This document shows, piece by piece, positions 46,355 to 58,300 of a stretch of DNA of 64,000 nt (positions within the stretch are counted from its first letter, which is position 1; each line of letters starts with the position of its first letter). The DNA lies in NCBI GenBank assembly GCA_026120185.1, contig JANUWF010001192.1:1-64000 (forward strand), given 5' to 3'. This stretch comes from Voacanga thouarsii (Eukaryota > Streptophyta > Magnoliopsida > Gentianales > Apocynaceae). The notes beneath the pieces were generated by a model. That model made no database searches, was not told the DNA's origin, and was given only the letters and a program-made list of their open reading frames with translations. The translations under genes and the position numbers were made by a program.

Positions 46355-47270
46355 CTTTGTGGTGCTGAATAAGAAATCTTTGTGCTTTTGTGGTTTCCAC
46401 TAATGCCTAATGATTAAGGGATATATATATCTGTACGGGAAGAGGGGAGGGAGGGCTGAGAAGGAGAGAAAAAGACAAGGAATCATTGACAGAAGAGACA
46501 AGGAGAGAAAGAGATAAGGAAGAAGATGAAAGGTTAATTGTTTAGAAAGAGATAAGGAGAGAAAGAGTCAATGAAGAAGGGGAAAAGTCAAATTTTGAGT
46601 CTTATCGTGCTTGGAGGTTTTGCTTGTTTCAGTCCAAACTATCTTTATAAGTTGCTTGTTTACTTTGCACAGAGTACTGCAATTATTGTTAACATTGTGG
46701 ATGACAATTGTGGGTGTATGTTAGATATGTAGTCATTTCTGTGGCTTTTCAAATTGTGTATTTCATTTATTGAATAATTATTGTGACAATTAATGTTTTG
46801 TTTTTTTTAATGTTATTGATATTGTGGTGGCTTTGTGCCTAGAAACGTCCAGTATATAGGAAAAATTCTTTCGACTTTTTTTTTCAAGTCATTTTCGTAT
46901 TGCTTTTCTTTACGTAACTCGTTGATAATGTATTTCCTTTTCTTCTTGCAGTATTTTTTCCTGCGAAACTCAAGTGGCGAAGTAAATTGTGAGGAACACA
47001 AAGATATTGGGAAGTTTGCATGTTTTACGAGATTAATGAATGTAGATATAAGGGCTTGTAGATTAGTCAAGTAGTTTTATAGGAAAAGTAGTTGTATACA
47101 ATTGTGGGTATATGTTAGATATATAGTCAAATGATATGTAGTCAATTGACTTCAGTAATTGACTTCAAATGAGAAAATTGTGTTTTATTATATTTGGTAT
47201 TGAATGAGTCAATTATATTGTATTTGATAGGAAATTATACGTGTGTAGCGTCAAATTCAAAAAAATTTAA
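46355..47270. other. RKD-b upstream region and CACTA-2 right interior
   Basis: RKD-b leader and promoter (GA-rich, 46430-46600), then a second copy (46785-46890) of the CACTA block found at 38941-39044 (GTGGCTTTGTGCCTAGAAAC). A related block continues to 47060. Nothing else recognised. Confidence 0.55.
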
Positions 47271-48097
47271 ATTTTAATAATCCATGGCAAATTTGTTACA
47301 ATTTAATATGAAAAAAATAACGTTTTCGTGACAAATTTGTTTCCGTGGCAAATTTATGGCAATTTACTACGGATTTGTCACGGACGGTATCTGCTTGAAA
47401 AATATCTATGGCAATTTCGTGACAAATTACCACGGATGGTACCTGCTTGAGAAATGTCCGTGGCAGATTGTCACGGATTTGTTACGGATGGTACTTGCTT
47501 GAGAAGCATTCATGACAATCTGTCACGGATTTGTCACGGACTATACTTACTTGAGAAATGTTCGTAATAAATCCGTCGTAAATTGTCACGGATTTGCCAC
47601 AGACAACTTATATTTCATATTGTTTCCGTGACAAATTTGTCACGGACTGTACTTGCTTGAGAAATAGTCCGTGACAAATTCATGACAGATTGCCATGGAT
47701 TTGCCACGGACAACCTATATTCCATATTGTTTCCGTGACAAATCTATGGCAATCTACCACGGATTTGCCACGGACCATACCTGCTTGAGAAACAGTCCGT
47801 GGCAAATCCGTGGTAGATTTTCACGAATTTATCACGGGCGATACCTGCTTGAGAATCTTCCGTGGCAAATCTGTGACAGATTGCCACGGATTTGTCACGA
47901 TTTTCTCGCAATCTTTCCCCCCAAATCTGATACCAAGTTGAACAATCTATGGTAAATTGCTACGGAAAATATTTCCGTGGCAAAAAAATACTTAATGACG
48001 AAGTTATTTGTCACGGATCCTTTCCGTGGCAGATTCGTGATAAATTCCAGTTTAGTCACGAATTTGTCCGTAGTAAATTGATAGATTTCTTGTAGTG
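47271..48097. repeat. CACTA-2 right subterminal repeats and terminus
   Basis: Tandem units combining ACCTGCTTGAGAAA with CCGTGGCAAATCCGTGGCAG and its inverted partner GCCACGGATTTGCCACGGAC. It ends TTTCTTGTAGTG. Core CCGTGGC, as on the left of CACTA-2. Confidence 0.9.
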
Positions 48098-48100
48098 TAA

Positions 48101-48246
48101 TTTCCGTCGCTAATTTTGCGACGGATTTACGAGAGTTGGTCAACTACATTCCTTATCCTTTTTTTCCGTCGGTGAGTCGTCGTAAATTTATGACGAATTT
48201 TGTCCGTCGCAAAAATCCGTTACAATTTACTGACTTTCTTATAGTG
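48101..48246. repeat. CACTA-1 right terminus
   Basis: Resumes TTTCCGTCGCTAATTTTGCG after the TAA duplication, contains two more CCGTCG repeats and ends TTTCTTATAGTG, followed by CAA. Confidence 0.9.
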
Positions 48247-48394
48247 CAACTAGAACACATGTGGATTGTAATTGTTAATTTGTTACATTTGGGTTGCGCA
48301 ATTGCTATCTATGTTGGTCCTCAATTTCAACAACACCATTGAATGTTGTAAATCACTCTTCTGTCCCGTTCCGTTCCATTTAATATCTTTATTA

Positions 48395-48728
48395 CTCCCT
48401 CCATCTTAAATTATCTATATAATTTAACTGATTATACAGGTATTAAGATAAATAAATTTTTTTAGTTAATTAAATATTTTTTTTACATTTTTATCCTTAA
48501 ATTTTAATTTATTCTCTCTCTCACGCTCTCTTTGTTAAAAAGTACTCAAATTTCAATTTTTTTTATATATTCCAAATTGCAATTTTCTCATATTATTTAA
48601 ATAGGATCAATTTATCAGGAAAGAAATTATTTAATATGTTTGAAAATTAAAGAATTATTAAATAGAGATAAATTTGAAATATTAAATCTTAATTTTTAAA
48701 AAAACAAATAATTTAGAATGGAACAAAT
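48395..48728. mobile_element. Degenerate Stowaway-like MITE
   Basis: Left CTCCCTCCATCTTAAATTAT preceded by TA. The right end reads AAATAATTTAGAATGGAAC followed near TA. The ends are imperfect inverted repeats of the CTCCCTCC Stowaway type. It is AT-rich with no coding. Confidence 0.5.
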
Positions 48729-50144
48729 ATTCTAGATGATTTTAATAAGATAAATAAAATTTTTTTATAATGATTTATATTCCTCAAAATTAGTTAGTTT
48801 TATTATATATTACTTTCATACCTTTACATTTAACATAAAGTATATTGACTTTTTAATATATTATATTTTAATAATTTTTTAACTTTTGGATAAAAATATC
48901 TCAAATACTTCCAAGTAATCGTATGTCCAATTTTTTTTCAATAAAATGACATTATCTTTACTGTACAAATCATGACTGCGATTATTGTTTATTCTGTTAT
49001 GAGTGATGTTCACACAATGTGAACTATTTTCATCAAATTATGACTATTAATCATCATATTATGATTATTGTTTATAATTAGTCATGCAATTTCTATACAT
49101 AAATTGCGCAACCATGACTGCAGGCCGGACACAAGATCAAAAAATTAAGGGAACTAAAATTTTATTCATGTGTATGAAAGCTAGAAAGGTATAGATGCAT
49201 AGTGCCAATCGTATTTACGCGGAGACAAAAATAAAAATATTTCAATCTCAATTAGGGATTTAAGTATTTTGGTAAGCTAATAACCTAATAGCATATAATA
49301 CAATCCTCTAAAACTGTTGGTGTACTTGGATCAGGTCCATATTAGAATTTTCGCTAATAGATGCTAAAAGTTTAGAATTTAGTAAATATAGAAAAAATGA
49401 ACTAATGTACTTGAGAGAAGCCTAGTAATATAAAATAATATAAATATTCTTTAATCCATAATTTAATATACTACTATTAATATGAATTTTAGAAAAATAA
49501 GAAGGGTCTTATATACAAATATGTTATAATTTCTAATTCAATAACCTATTATTAATAGGGAGTTCAAAAAAATGGGTGCCCCTTGGCTTCAATATGCATC
49601 CACCCTGCCTAACTCCCTTTTAAGGTTAGAGAAATTTTTAGGTGCACCCATTACACATGCATCGTGCCTAAAACGGTTGTATCACATATAGATAAAATTA
49701 TGCATAATATTTATTGTACAATTTTTATTACATGTAATACAATCACTTAAAGCATCCGTGTACACTTAAAAATTTTCCTTTTTAAGTGTGTTTCCCTTTC
49801 TTTCTTCTCTCTTCCAATGGAGACCTGTCATTGTAGTAATAAAAACTACTATTCCAAAAGCCATGCCTAGAGATACACCTGAATTGGGTTGGAGATTTAG
49901 GGCAAAAACTCAATACCACAGTTAGTGGAGATGGTTACATCCTAAAGCTACATGGGACTCGATAGGAGAGTCTCTTTACAGAAACTAACCGCGCTTATAT
50001 ACATTTATACGTTTTCTGTTCAAATTCAGAACTGAAACAATGTGAAGATTTCTAACTGGCAACCAAAAGGAAATGGAGAAAGAGTTCAATTGCAATCAGC
50101 AAGGAATCTTTCCTTCCCATTTTACTTGTCATAGCAATGATGTT
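48729..50144. other. Intergenic, downstream of the receptor kinase
   Basis: AT-rich host DNA. 49560-49780 contains two loosely related GGTGCACCCATTACACATGC-type stretches. 50040-50144 is the kinase 3' untranslated region. No gene seen. Confidence 0.55.
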
Positions 50145-53100
50145 TCAGATTGATTCTTGCATGGACCTTATAGCTGCAGGAGAATCCAACAAATAAGGCT
50201 TAGGAGGGATTTCTAGAGACTGGACACATCCCTCCAGCATCTCTACCACCTTACTCATGGATGGACGGTCAGATGGCTTGGTCTGGATGCACCATAGTCC
50301 CACTAATAACATCTTCCTTGCTGCCTCTTCGTCCTCTGCAGTCATGACACCTTCAAATCCAAGGTCCTGTTCGAGCTCAAGACGCTCATACATCCAGTTT
50401 GGAAAAAATGTTTCGCTAATTTTCTCCGTGTCAACTTGGATTTTACTTTTTAATCCAACCATTTCAAGAACCATCATTCCATAACTATAAACATCGGATC
50501 TGTGAGAGATGCCCCCCAAGCCCCTGAAAAAAACTTCTGGCGCTATGTACCCAGCTGTCCCTCGGGCACCCATCGTGGATAAAACACTCTCTTTCTTCTT
50601 GCATAGTTTTGCTAGTCCAAAATCAGATATCTTAGGGCAGAAATCTTTGTCCAGAAGGATGTTCTGAGGTTTTATGTCGAAGTGGACAATTCTTGTGTTG
50701 CAACCTTGGTGCAGATATTCCAGTCCCCGAGCAGTGCCCACTGCAATTTTGTATAGTACTTTCCATTCAAGGCGACAATCTGCATCCTGAGACTCCCTCT
50801 TAAATATAAACTTGTCTAAGGATCCATTTGACATGAACTCATAGATCAAAGCTCTTTTATTAGCCTTGTAACAGAAGCCTAAAAGACTGACCACATTGAC
50901 ATGCGATGTTCTGCTAATGCTAGCAACTTCATTCATGAATTCGTCTCCATTACCCTTGTTATCCCTCAAAGACTTTGACAGCTACTTCACGACCATCAGA
51001 TAGCTTACCTTTGTACACAAAACCATAACCACCCTGTCCTAATCGGTGGGCAAATGAATCAGTCATTCTCTTTATTTCTGAAAAGCCGTAGCACTTTGGA
51101 GCAATGGATCCACAATTTCTTATGAATGCTTCAACATGCTGGTTGTTTTCCTTGTCCGGCTTCGACCAGATCATTCCTTCAAACGACGGGAACCCTTTGA
51201 CGAGGTAGTGCATTCCCGCTACTGATAATATCAACCCGACGGTGCCAAACGAAATGCCTGCAAAAATTTTGCAGTAATTCTGCACTATTAAATTAGTTTA
51301 ACAGATTCTTGGAGGCTATAGATGAGTGCAAGATTCTATACAAACTCATGATCTCTTAGTTTTCTACTTTTCTTTCATGTCCTATGTTATACAAAGCATG
51401 TATAGGTTTTGAAGGCTTCAGTTTCTTTTACCTAATGCCAATATTTTCCGATCAGATTGGCCCCTTGGTGCTGCATTGAACGTTCCTGCAACATACAACA
51501 TTCCCAGATGTAAAATTTCACGGTGACATAAGATTGTGTAAAAATACTGAAGAAACAATATTCTGCAGAGTAAGTTGGGGAAGTCCTTAAAGAACCGAAA
51601 GTGTTGTGCTTTGTCAGAAAGATAAGAGGATCCATAATCTCAAGCCTGAACTTCGATTTTCAAGAGTGTTTTTAGAATGACCTGATTGAGTAAGCGAGCG
51701 AGTGTAACTTTGGTCTTTGTTAAATGGGAAGAGAATGAAAGATTAGGGGACTGGATTGCTTTGTAACTTGATCAAAAGGGAAATTTCCACGTGAGTTCGT
51801 AGATAGTATATATTGAAAAATTATCTCATACAATTTATTTTGTATATAACATAATTTTTTAATGTATGTGGTTTACATGAATCGGATACATACTAAAATT
51901 TCCGTAATAAAAGAGGCCTAATCTGATTGGGTTGTGACATGAAATTCAAAAGGATACGAGAAGAAGTAAATGATCTATCCACCTTGTTTCGTTATAATGG
52001 AAAAACTATTTATGGGAGCAAATAAATTAAGATGTACTTCCTCCACTTCTACATAGAATTGCTTTCAATTCCCTAGCGAAGAAAAAATTTGGAAGGATAT
52101 GAATTTGAAAGACTTTAATGACGTCACCTTCTTAATTTATATATATATGTTAAGAGAGAAAAAATGATTAAAAGAAGTAAATTAAGTAAATATGACTCAC
52201 CTCCCTTTGTTTAATCTCCTTCTAGTACCAAAAGAAGTACAAGATAAGGGGGGAAAATGTAAAAAGCTACCAATACTAAAATATTTATAACTATACCCAT
52301 CGAGTCACAAAAAAATATAAATATACCTAACGCACAATTAGCGAGAGAGAAATATGGTCAAACCAACGACGTTTCAAAATTTGAGTTAACAACACTATGC
52401 TAAGATTAAAGTTGTAAACGAATTGAATATTCGCAAATAAAAATTCGTTCAAACTTATTCGTATTCGAATAAAACTCATTCGTATTCGAACAAAATATTA
52501 CGTTTGTTTATTAATCAAATGAATTTGAACATATTCGCGAATATACTCGAACATGTTCGCGAATATATTCGAACGTTTGCAAACATATAATATGTTTTTA
52601 AAAATTAATTATATTATATTTATTATATATTTTTTAAATATTAGTTAGGGTTACTATTACACCACTTCGACATTTCTTTTTATTAGTTAGGGTTTATATT
52701 TAATTTTTTAATGAATTTTTTATTTTTTTATTTTTATTTGAATGAAAAATGCAAAATAAACAAATTAAACTAACAATTCGAATTCGAACATTAATCGAGT
52801 TTTTCAAACTCAAAGACACATGAATATTATTAAATAATAAACAAATAAACTCGAATACGAATATGAATTTGAATTCAATTAATAAACAAATGAACTCAAA
52901 TAATGTTATATTTGAACTTGAACTCGAAAATTTAATACTCGATTCGTTCGTATTTAAATACACCTCTAGCTAAGATGGTGAGAAAGACTGAAACATGGCT
53001 GCAACATATGGCAAAATGACAAAAAATAAGTTTGTAGATGACTATATCTTTATAAAATCATCAAGTTTAATTTTTAATTTTAAATTATATATTTTGCTAT

Positions 53101-54310
53101 TTATATTCTTTAAATTTAGAAAAAGGGTTGGTGACAATGTTCATGATGCGACGTCATCAGGGCGGGGGGGGGGGGGGGGGGAATGAAACGTTGGACAAAA
53201 AGTAAAACCCACGCGACCGGGCGTTACCAGAAAAAGAGTGAAATGTTGAACAAAAGGCAAAATATGATGCATCCAGAAGCGGGATGGGAAATTTTTTTTC
53301 TAAGAGAGTTAATGCTTGACAGAAACGCCTTACGGCACAGCCCGCGACGAGCGATGGCCCCTCGTGTGGTCCTGAATTCTCCGGAAGTCTAGCACTCCGC
53401 AAAGATGGCTTGTCAACTCAAAGCCATGGCAATACAGATACCTCTACGTTGACTACCATCTCGAAAACTGAATTAACACTAAAGAAGAAAACATCAGGAT
53501 TCAGGAGCACTTACCGATACCATTGCCACTTCTACTTCTAGCGTCATTGCACGTTAGATCATATGGTCGACCAGAACAGTAGCAGGCAAATGAACTGGTA
53601 TTCGAGTTGTATCCACATCTTCCCCCTGATCTACTGCATTCGTCACAAATTGAGTTATTTGCTTCCCACTGTATACCAAAACCACCATTAACAGCTGCTT
53701 GTAAAGCTGAAGAATTTTCTAAATTTCGAAACTTAGCCCCATTAACTGGAACTGAGATAGCACTGCCGCATCCAGTTATGTTATTCGGGTTGATGGGAAG
53801 TGCATCAGTTTGATAAAAATTGGTGGTGCTGGTGGTACTGTTCACCGTGCAATCAAACTGATTTGCTAATTGTCTTGGGAAACTAGCAATGAGAACAGTA
53901 CAACCATAGATCAGAGTCACGTTCCGGTAGCCTGAAGAGTAGCGGAAGATGTTGTAATCGAATGTGGTGTTGTGCACAAATCTAGGACAAAGACTGCTGT
54001 CCCAGAGATCCTCTCTAGCGACAGTAAGACTCTGTTGCGACCCATCAACAGACAGAACACGGTAACTTACAGCTTCATATGTAAGCAAAGGAATACTATT
54101 GTTTGCGCAAGTAAGCTCGAAGCCTGGATGGCCACAACTGCTAGGCCGATTCCCTCCCCAGAAAGGATAACTAAAGGTATGGTTTCCACACAAAAACGGC
54201 TCACCGCAGGTGGCAAATTGCTGATCCTGACAAAAAGACTTTGGGATGTGAATCAAAGTGAGGCTTGCAATCACCAGGAGGGAAAAGGTCGGAAGCAGAT
54301 TTCGATTCAT
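50145..54310 (-). CDS. LRK10L-like: LRK10L-type receptor-like serine/threonine kinase (1-bp frameshift)
   Basis: Three exons: 54310-53515, 51485-51432, 51257-50145, GT-AG, phases consistent. Start chosen at 54310 because [20 protein letters not shown] is a signal peptide; upstream in-frame sequence lacks one. Ectodomain: GUB_WAK_bind ([19 protein letters not shown]) and a Cys-rich C-terminal part ([14 protein letters not shown]). Exon 3 opens with a TM segment ([16 protein letters not shown]). Kinase: [16 protein letters not shown] Lys, [17 protein letters not shown]. It is about 653 aa if whole, normal for the family. One extra G near 50963 (GAGGGATAAC), just after the ATP-binding Lys, shifts the frame; every other kinase motif is intact. 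It is either a very young pseudogene or a homopolymer error. It would act at the plasma membrane. Confidence 0.88.
52407..52968. mobile_element. hAT-type MITE in LRK10L intron 1
   Basis: 562 bp flanked by an exact 8-bp duplication GCTAAGAT (52399-52406 and 52969-52976). Ends TAAAGTTGTA and, inverted, TAGAGGTGTA match at 8 of 10 and resemble hAT termini. The interior is rich in ATTCGAATATTCG-type palindromes with no coding. Confidence 0.8.
53164..53181 (+). repeat. 18-bp poly(G) run
   Basis: Uninterrupted G tract in intron 1 of the kinase gene. Length is likely unstable and hard to sequence; it could form a G-quadruplex. The flanking 53183-53400 is less AT-rich than the rest of the intron but shows no recognisable exon. 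Confidence 0.9.
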
Positions 54311-54517
54311 CTTTTGCAGAGAGTCGAGGAGAAGGAAAAGATTGGAACTGGCAGCTGTTGGGAGCAGTTCAAGGTTGAGGGTAGTAGGTCGGAGGTGGCT
54401 TTGGTTGACAACGTAAGGTCCGCTTGCAGTCCATGCATGAGACACCGGCATCAGTAATTGTGGGGGGATTGGACAAGGCTCTTTGCTAATTTTAATTATT
54501 TTGAACATCTTTCAATG

Positions 54518-54530
54518 TTTATATATAAAT
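54518..54530 (-). promoter_or_regulatory. Candidate TATA box of LRK10L gene
   Basis: ATTTATATATAAA on the minus strand, about 210 bp upstream of the chosen start codon. Nothing in the intervening leader argues against it. Inferred from position and sequence only. Confidence 0.45.
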
Positions 54531-55399
54531 ATATTATTTTGATAGTAATTATATTTCACAGTTTTAAACTATGACTTTAAATAGAAGAGATAATTATTAA
54601 AGTAAATTTTTTATTGTAAAAAATATTATAAATAAATTATAATTATTTAGATTATTAGTAACCGTCACATGTTAATATAATTAAAATATTAAAAAAATCA
54701 ATGTTATTAAAATGGAAAATGAACCATTCCCGTGGAGACTGGTTGATTATGTCGGCAAGTCAAGAAGTAGTTCAGTGGAGGGTATTTTATTCATAATGTT
54801 AATCTAGGAGGCCCACAACTTTGACATATTCGAAATTGCATCCAATGACTTTTTTATTATGTCCATTTTTTGGATGAAAATACCGGCATTGGGACGGGTT
54901 TATTTTTTATTTTAAAAATAGAAGGAATTTAATTTTTTAAAAAAATATTTGGAAAATAATATAATGTCCTTATAAGATTGCAGGCATTAGCTCTCTCAGT
55001 AACTTGCTAATGATTTTGATACTTTAAGGTGCTGAGACCGATTTGTGACAATCTGCTAGCATGGACAAGGCTTTACCCACGCCCAATCCAAGTACCCGAA
55101 GTGCCAACGGAATGCTTATTTGTCTTCAGACTTATTTAGAAAACCGAAAGGATTGAACATTCCAAAGCATACTTAGCCACATCGCACAGTTAGGCTAAGT
55201 ATGCCTAGGAACGTTTGTAATCTTGCCAAGGATGTCCTATGCAAGTTTAAGAACACCCGAACGTCCCTAGTCGAAGCCCAAGACGGAGGATTCAAGTCGA
55301 CACAGAACGACTTGAGGACCAGCCGGTGCGTCGTGTCTCATGCCTGCGCCTAATGCTCAGTCGAGGTAACTGAGACCAACTGATGGTGCTAGAGCCGTG
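54531..55399. other. Upstream region of the kinase gene
   Basis: AT-rich to 54900. 54965-55035 resembles 4615-4670 (GCTAATGATTTTGATACTTT block). 55040-55390 is more balanced in composition (CCCGAAGTGCCAACGGAATG onward), possibly part of an old LTR, but no boundary or coding is visible. Confidence 0.4.
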
Positions 55400-58300
55400 C
55401 GCTAGCCCAACATGTCATGCCTAGCATTGACATGTGGGCCGGCCCGCACGGTTTCGGGCCTGTAGGTCGTGCAGGTCAATCCCACGATTATGCGGGCCGG
55501 TCCGTGTCAGGCCATTAGCCCGCAGACCAGACAAGTGGGGCCTAGGCCTTCCTCTCTTCTTCTTTATTTTTTTCCCACTTAATTTGATTACAAATTTTGA
55601 TGTTTAATTGTTTTGTAATTTTATTATTACTTAACTAATACGATTGTTTAAAATTATAAAAAAGCCACCTTGAAGTGGTGGAGGGTTTGGCTTGAACCCC
55701 TGCCTATTTTATTAATTAATAAAATAAAAATTACATAAAAGGAAAATTTGATACCTAAACCTCTTAAAAATATTACAATGATCAAATTTTAAAAATAAAA
55801 TAAATATCCTAAAAAAAAATTAAATACATTACATTACTTATTCTAAGTTTCTAATTATTCGAATACTAAACTAACTATTAGGCTCACCCCATTCATCATT
55901 TGAGTCATCATCAACAATTCACAAATTAGTCGTCCTATCTTCGGCAACAAACTAACTAGTGCAACACATTAACATCTCCAAAGTATGAGGAGCCAATCAA
56001 GATCTTCTTTCATCGATTGTTCGAACGCTCTCACTAAAGATGCTTTTCGATGGCAACGTGGAGACAGGTGGTATTAAAAGATCACGTATTATTTTAGATA
56101 AAATGAGGTATTGACTAACATGAGCCTTCCACCAACCACAAATATCAAAATGTTGATCCTTATCTTCTACCAAATGCTGCATCTCGTAAATTACCATCTC
56201 ATTATACGTGGTAGATGATCTTTTTTTATGCTTCATGATATCCCATGGATTAAATACTAATGAAATCGAAGAGGTAGATCTTCATGGTGGTTGAAATTGA
56301 CTGCTAGATAATAATGAAACTTACCTACTTAAAGTAGCAGAATCAGAATAAGAAGACTCAAACTCATATAAATTATACATGTCAGATAGAGTTTTAGCCG
56401 TTTTATCTTTTATATTTTTTATCATACATTGCCTAAATGTTTGAGATTCATCAAAATCTAATGTTTCATATAGATATTCAATAATACTATGAAATCCAAC
56501 CATTTTTACTTGAGGATCTATACACAATGCCATACAATATAAAATATGAATATCTTCATAATATTTTTTATATTTTTCAAATATACTTCTCATAAAATAA
56601 CCATATTGGGAATGGTCCATATACTCACAAAAAATATGTGCTACCTTAGCAAGTGTTGGAAGAATATGATGAGTAATGGATAATAAGATTCCAATAAAAG
56701 TTCAGTTGCTTCTTTGAAAGTAAATAAAAATTTCAAAATGAGTTTAAGTTAGTTGAGGTCAAAAATTGTTACTTTTACAAAATTCAATAAGTTGATTTTG
56801 AAAAGGTATAATACTTGAGTTCCATCTAATTTTACAATCTAATCTAATTTTTTTAAAAGATACACCTTATTTTGGCATAAAGTTTTAAAATTTTGTTACC
56901 AAGTTGGAGAAGTTTTAATAAATAAAATAATATTTCTAATTATATTAACAATATATCATCAACATATTTATATCCTTCCTTAACACACAAATTAAGTATA
57001 TGACAAGCACACCTAGTATAAAATAAAATAACATCTAACATATGATTCATAATATTTTTCAAAATTGCTATGGCAAAATCATTATTTGAAGCGTTTTCTA
57101 TAGAATTATAAATTATTTTATTTAAAATCCTATATTCACAACATGTTTGAGTAATTATTCTAGCAATACCAGTACCTACATGAGGATATTCAAATAATTT
57201 AAAACAAATAGTTCTTTTTTGTACTAACCAATCATGATCTATTCAATGACATGTAATGCACAAAAAAGACTCATTATTAATTGCAATCCAACCATCACAA
57301 GTAAGAGCAAATTTTCAATTACAAGAATCAAATATAGCAATTAGATACTATTTCATTTCTTTATATATCTTTATTATATCATTTTTAAATATTGTTATAG
57401 GAATCCTTTTCCATGCAGGTTGATAATTGTTTTGCATGTATTGTTCATAATATGATTTTTTTGCAAAATTAAAAAGTAATTTAGTTTGAACAATCATTTT
57501 AGCAAATTCACTTCTATTTTTTTTATGATCATATTAAAAATTATCAATAATTTGACCTCTTGTAATATGAATTTGTTGTTGTTTAAGTAAGTTTTCTAAC
57601 CAATCATTATGTGATATTTTCATATGGCTAACTAATGTTTCTGTCCCTCCTCCTTTCTTATGTGCATATATCACCCTACAAATTTTACATGTTGCCCTAT
57701 CATCATCCTTTTCCAAAAAATTCCAAATCATAAATGTTTTTTATTTAACTACAACTTTTGAAGTTTCACCATCAACCTGACCTATATTAGATTCATCGGG
57801 ATTAATATTTGGAGTTAGTTGTGATTGTGAAACACTAATTCTAGGCCTACTAGGGTCTTTATTTTCATTACCTATTTCATTATTTATTAAATGTAATGCT
57901 GGATCTATATTAAAATCAAAATGTGCAGATGATTGTGATGAAGAAAAATGATGATATTGATTTGGATCCATTATTTCTATAAAAAAAAATAATCAATCAA
58001 AATTCAAATAAAAGTTCAAAAAAATAAAATAAAGTATTAACAAATAATGAAATAAAAGAATTGAAAATTATAAATAACAAATTAACTTAAAAATTAAATA
58101 AATAAACAATTAATAAAGTTAAAAAATAAGAATGTAAGATTAAGAAACACTAACTAGTTGATGGCTAAGAATAATAACACTTTGTGAAGCTTTACTTCTT
58201 GTATCTAATATTCTATCACTCAATAATCTTCCAAAATATGAAGACTTTATTAAAGAATTGAAAAAATATATTAAAAAATAAGTTCTATTTTAATACTTTT

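Larger units (their letters stand above)
35245..48097. mobile_element. CACTA-2: non-autonomous CACTA carrying an RKD gene
   Basis: Ends CACTACAAGAAAATTG and (complement) CACTACAAGAAATCTATC share 12 identical terminal bases. The 3-bp target duplication TAA is at 35242-35244 and 48098-48100. It is nested in the right subterminal array of CACTA-1. Its left end matches the right end of CACTA-1 in inverted orientation. No TNPA or TNP2 sequence was found. The cargo is RKD-b (44742-46354) and unrecognised sequence at 37.5-39.1 kb. Copia-IV (39084-44627) inserted later. Without Copia-IV it is about 7.3 kb. Confidence 0.9.
22711..48246 (-). mobile_element. CACTA-1: 25.5-kb En/Spm-type transposon
   Basis: Left end CACTACAAAAAAAATGC and right end (complement) CACTATAAGAAAGTCAG. 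It is flanked by the 3-bp target duplication CAA at 22708-22710 and 48247-48249, as required for CACTA elements. It carries the two standard genes, TNPA-like (23797-25536) and TNP2-like (26586-30282), both minus, and arrays of subterminal inverted repeats at both ends. A solo LTR (30772-32754) and CACTA-2 (35245-48097) are later insertions. Without them the element is about 10.7 kb. Confidence 0.92.

Noticed and set aside
53183..53400. Possible extra exon in LRK10L intron 1
   Set aside because: Composition is slightly unusual, but neither strand gives a domain or a family match, and the three exons already join in phase without it.
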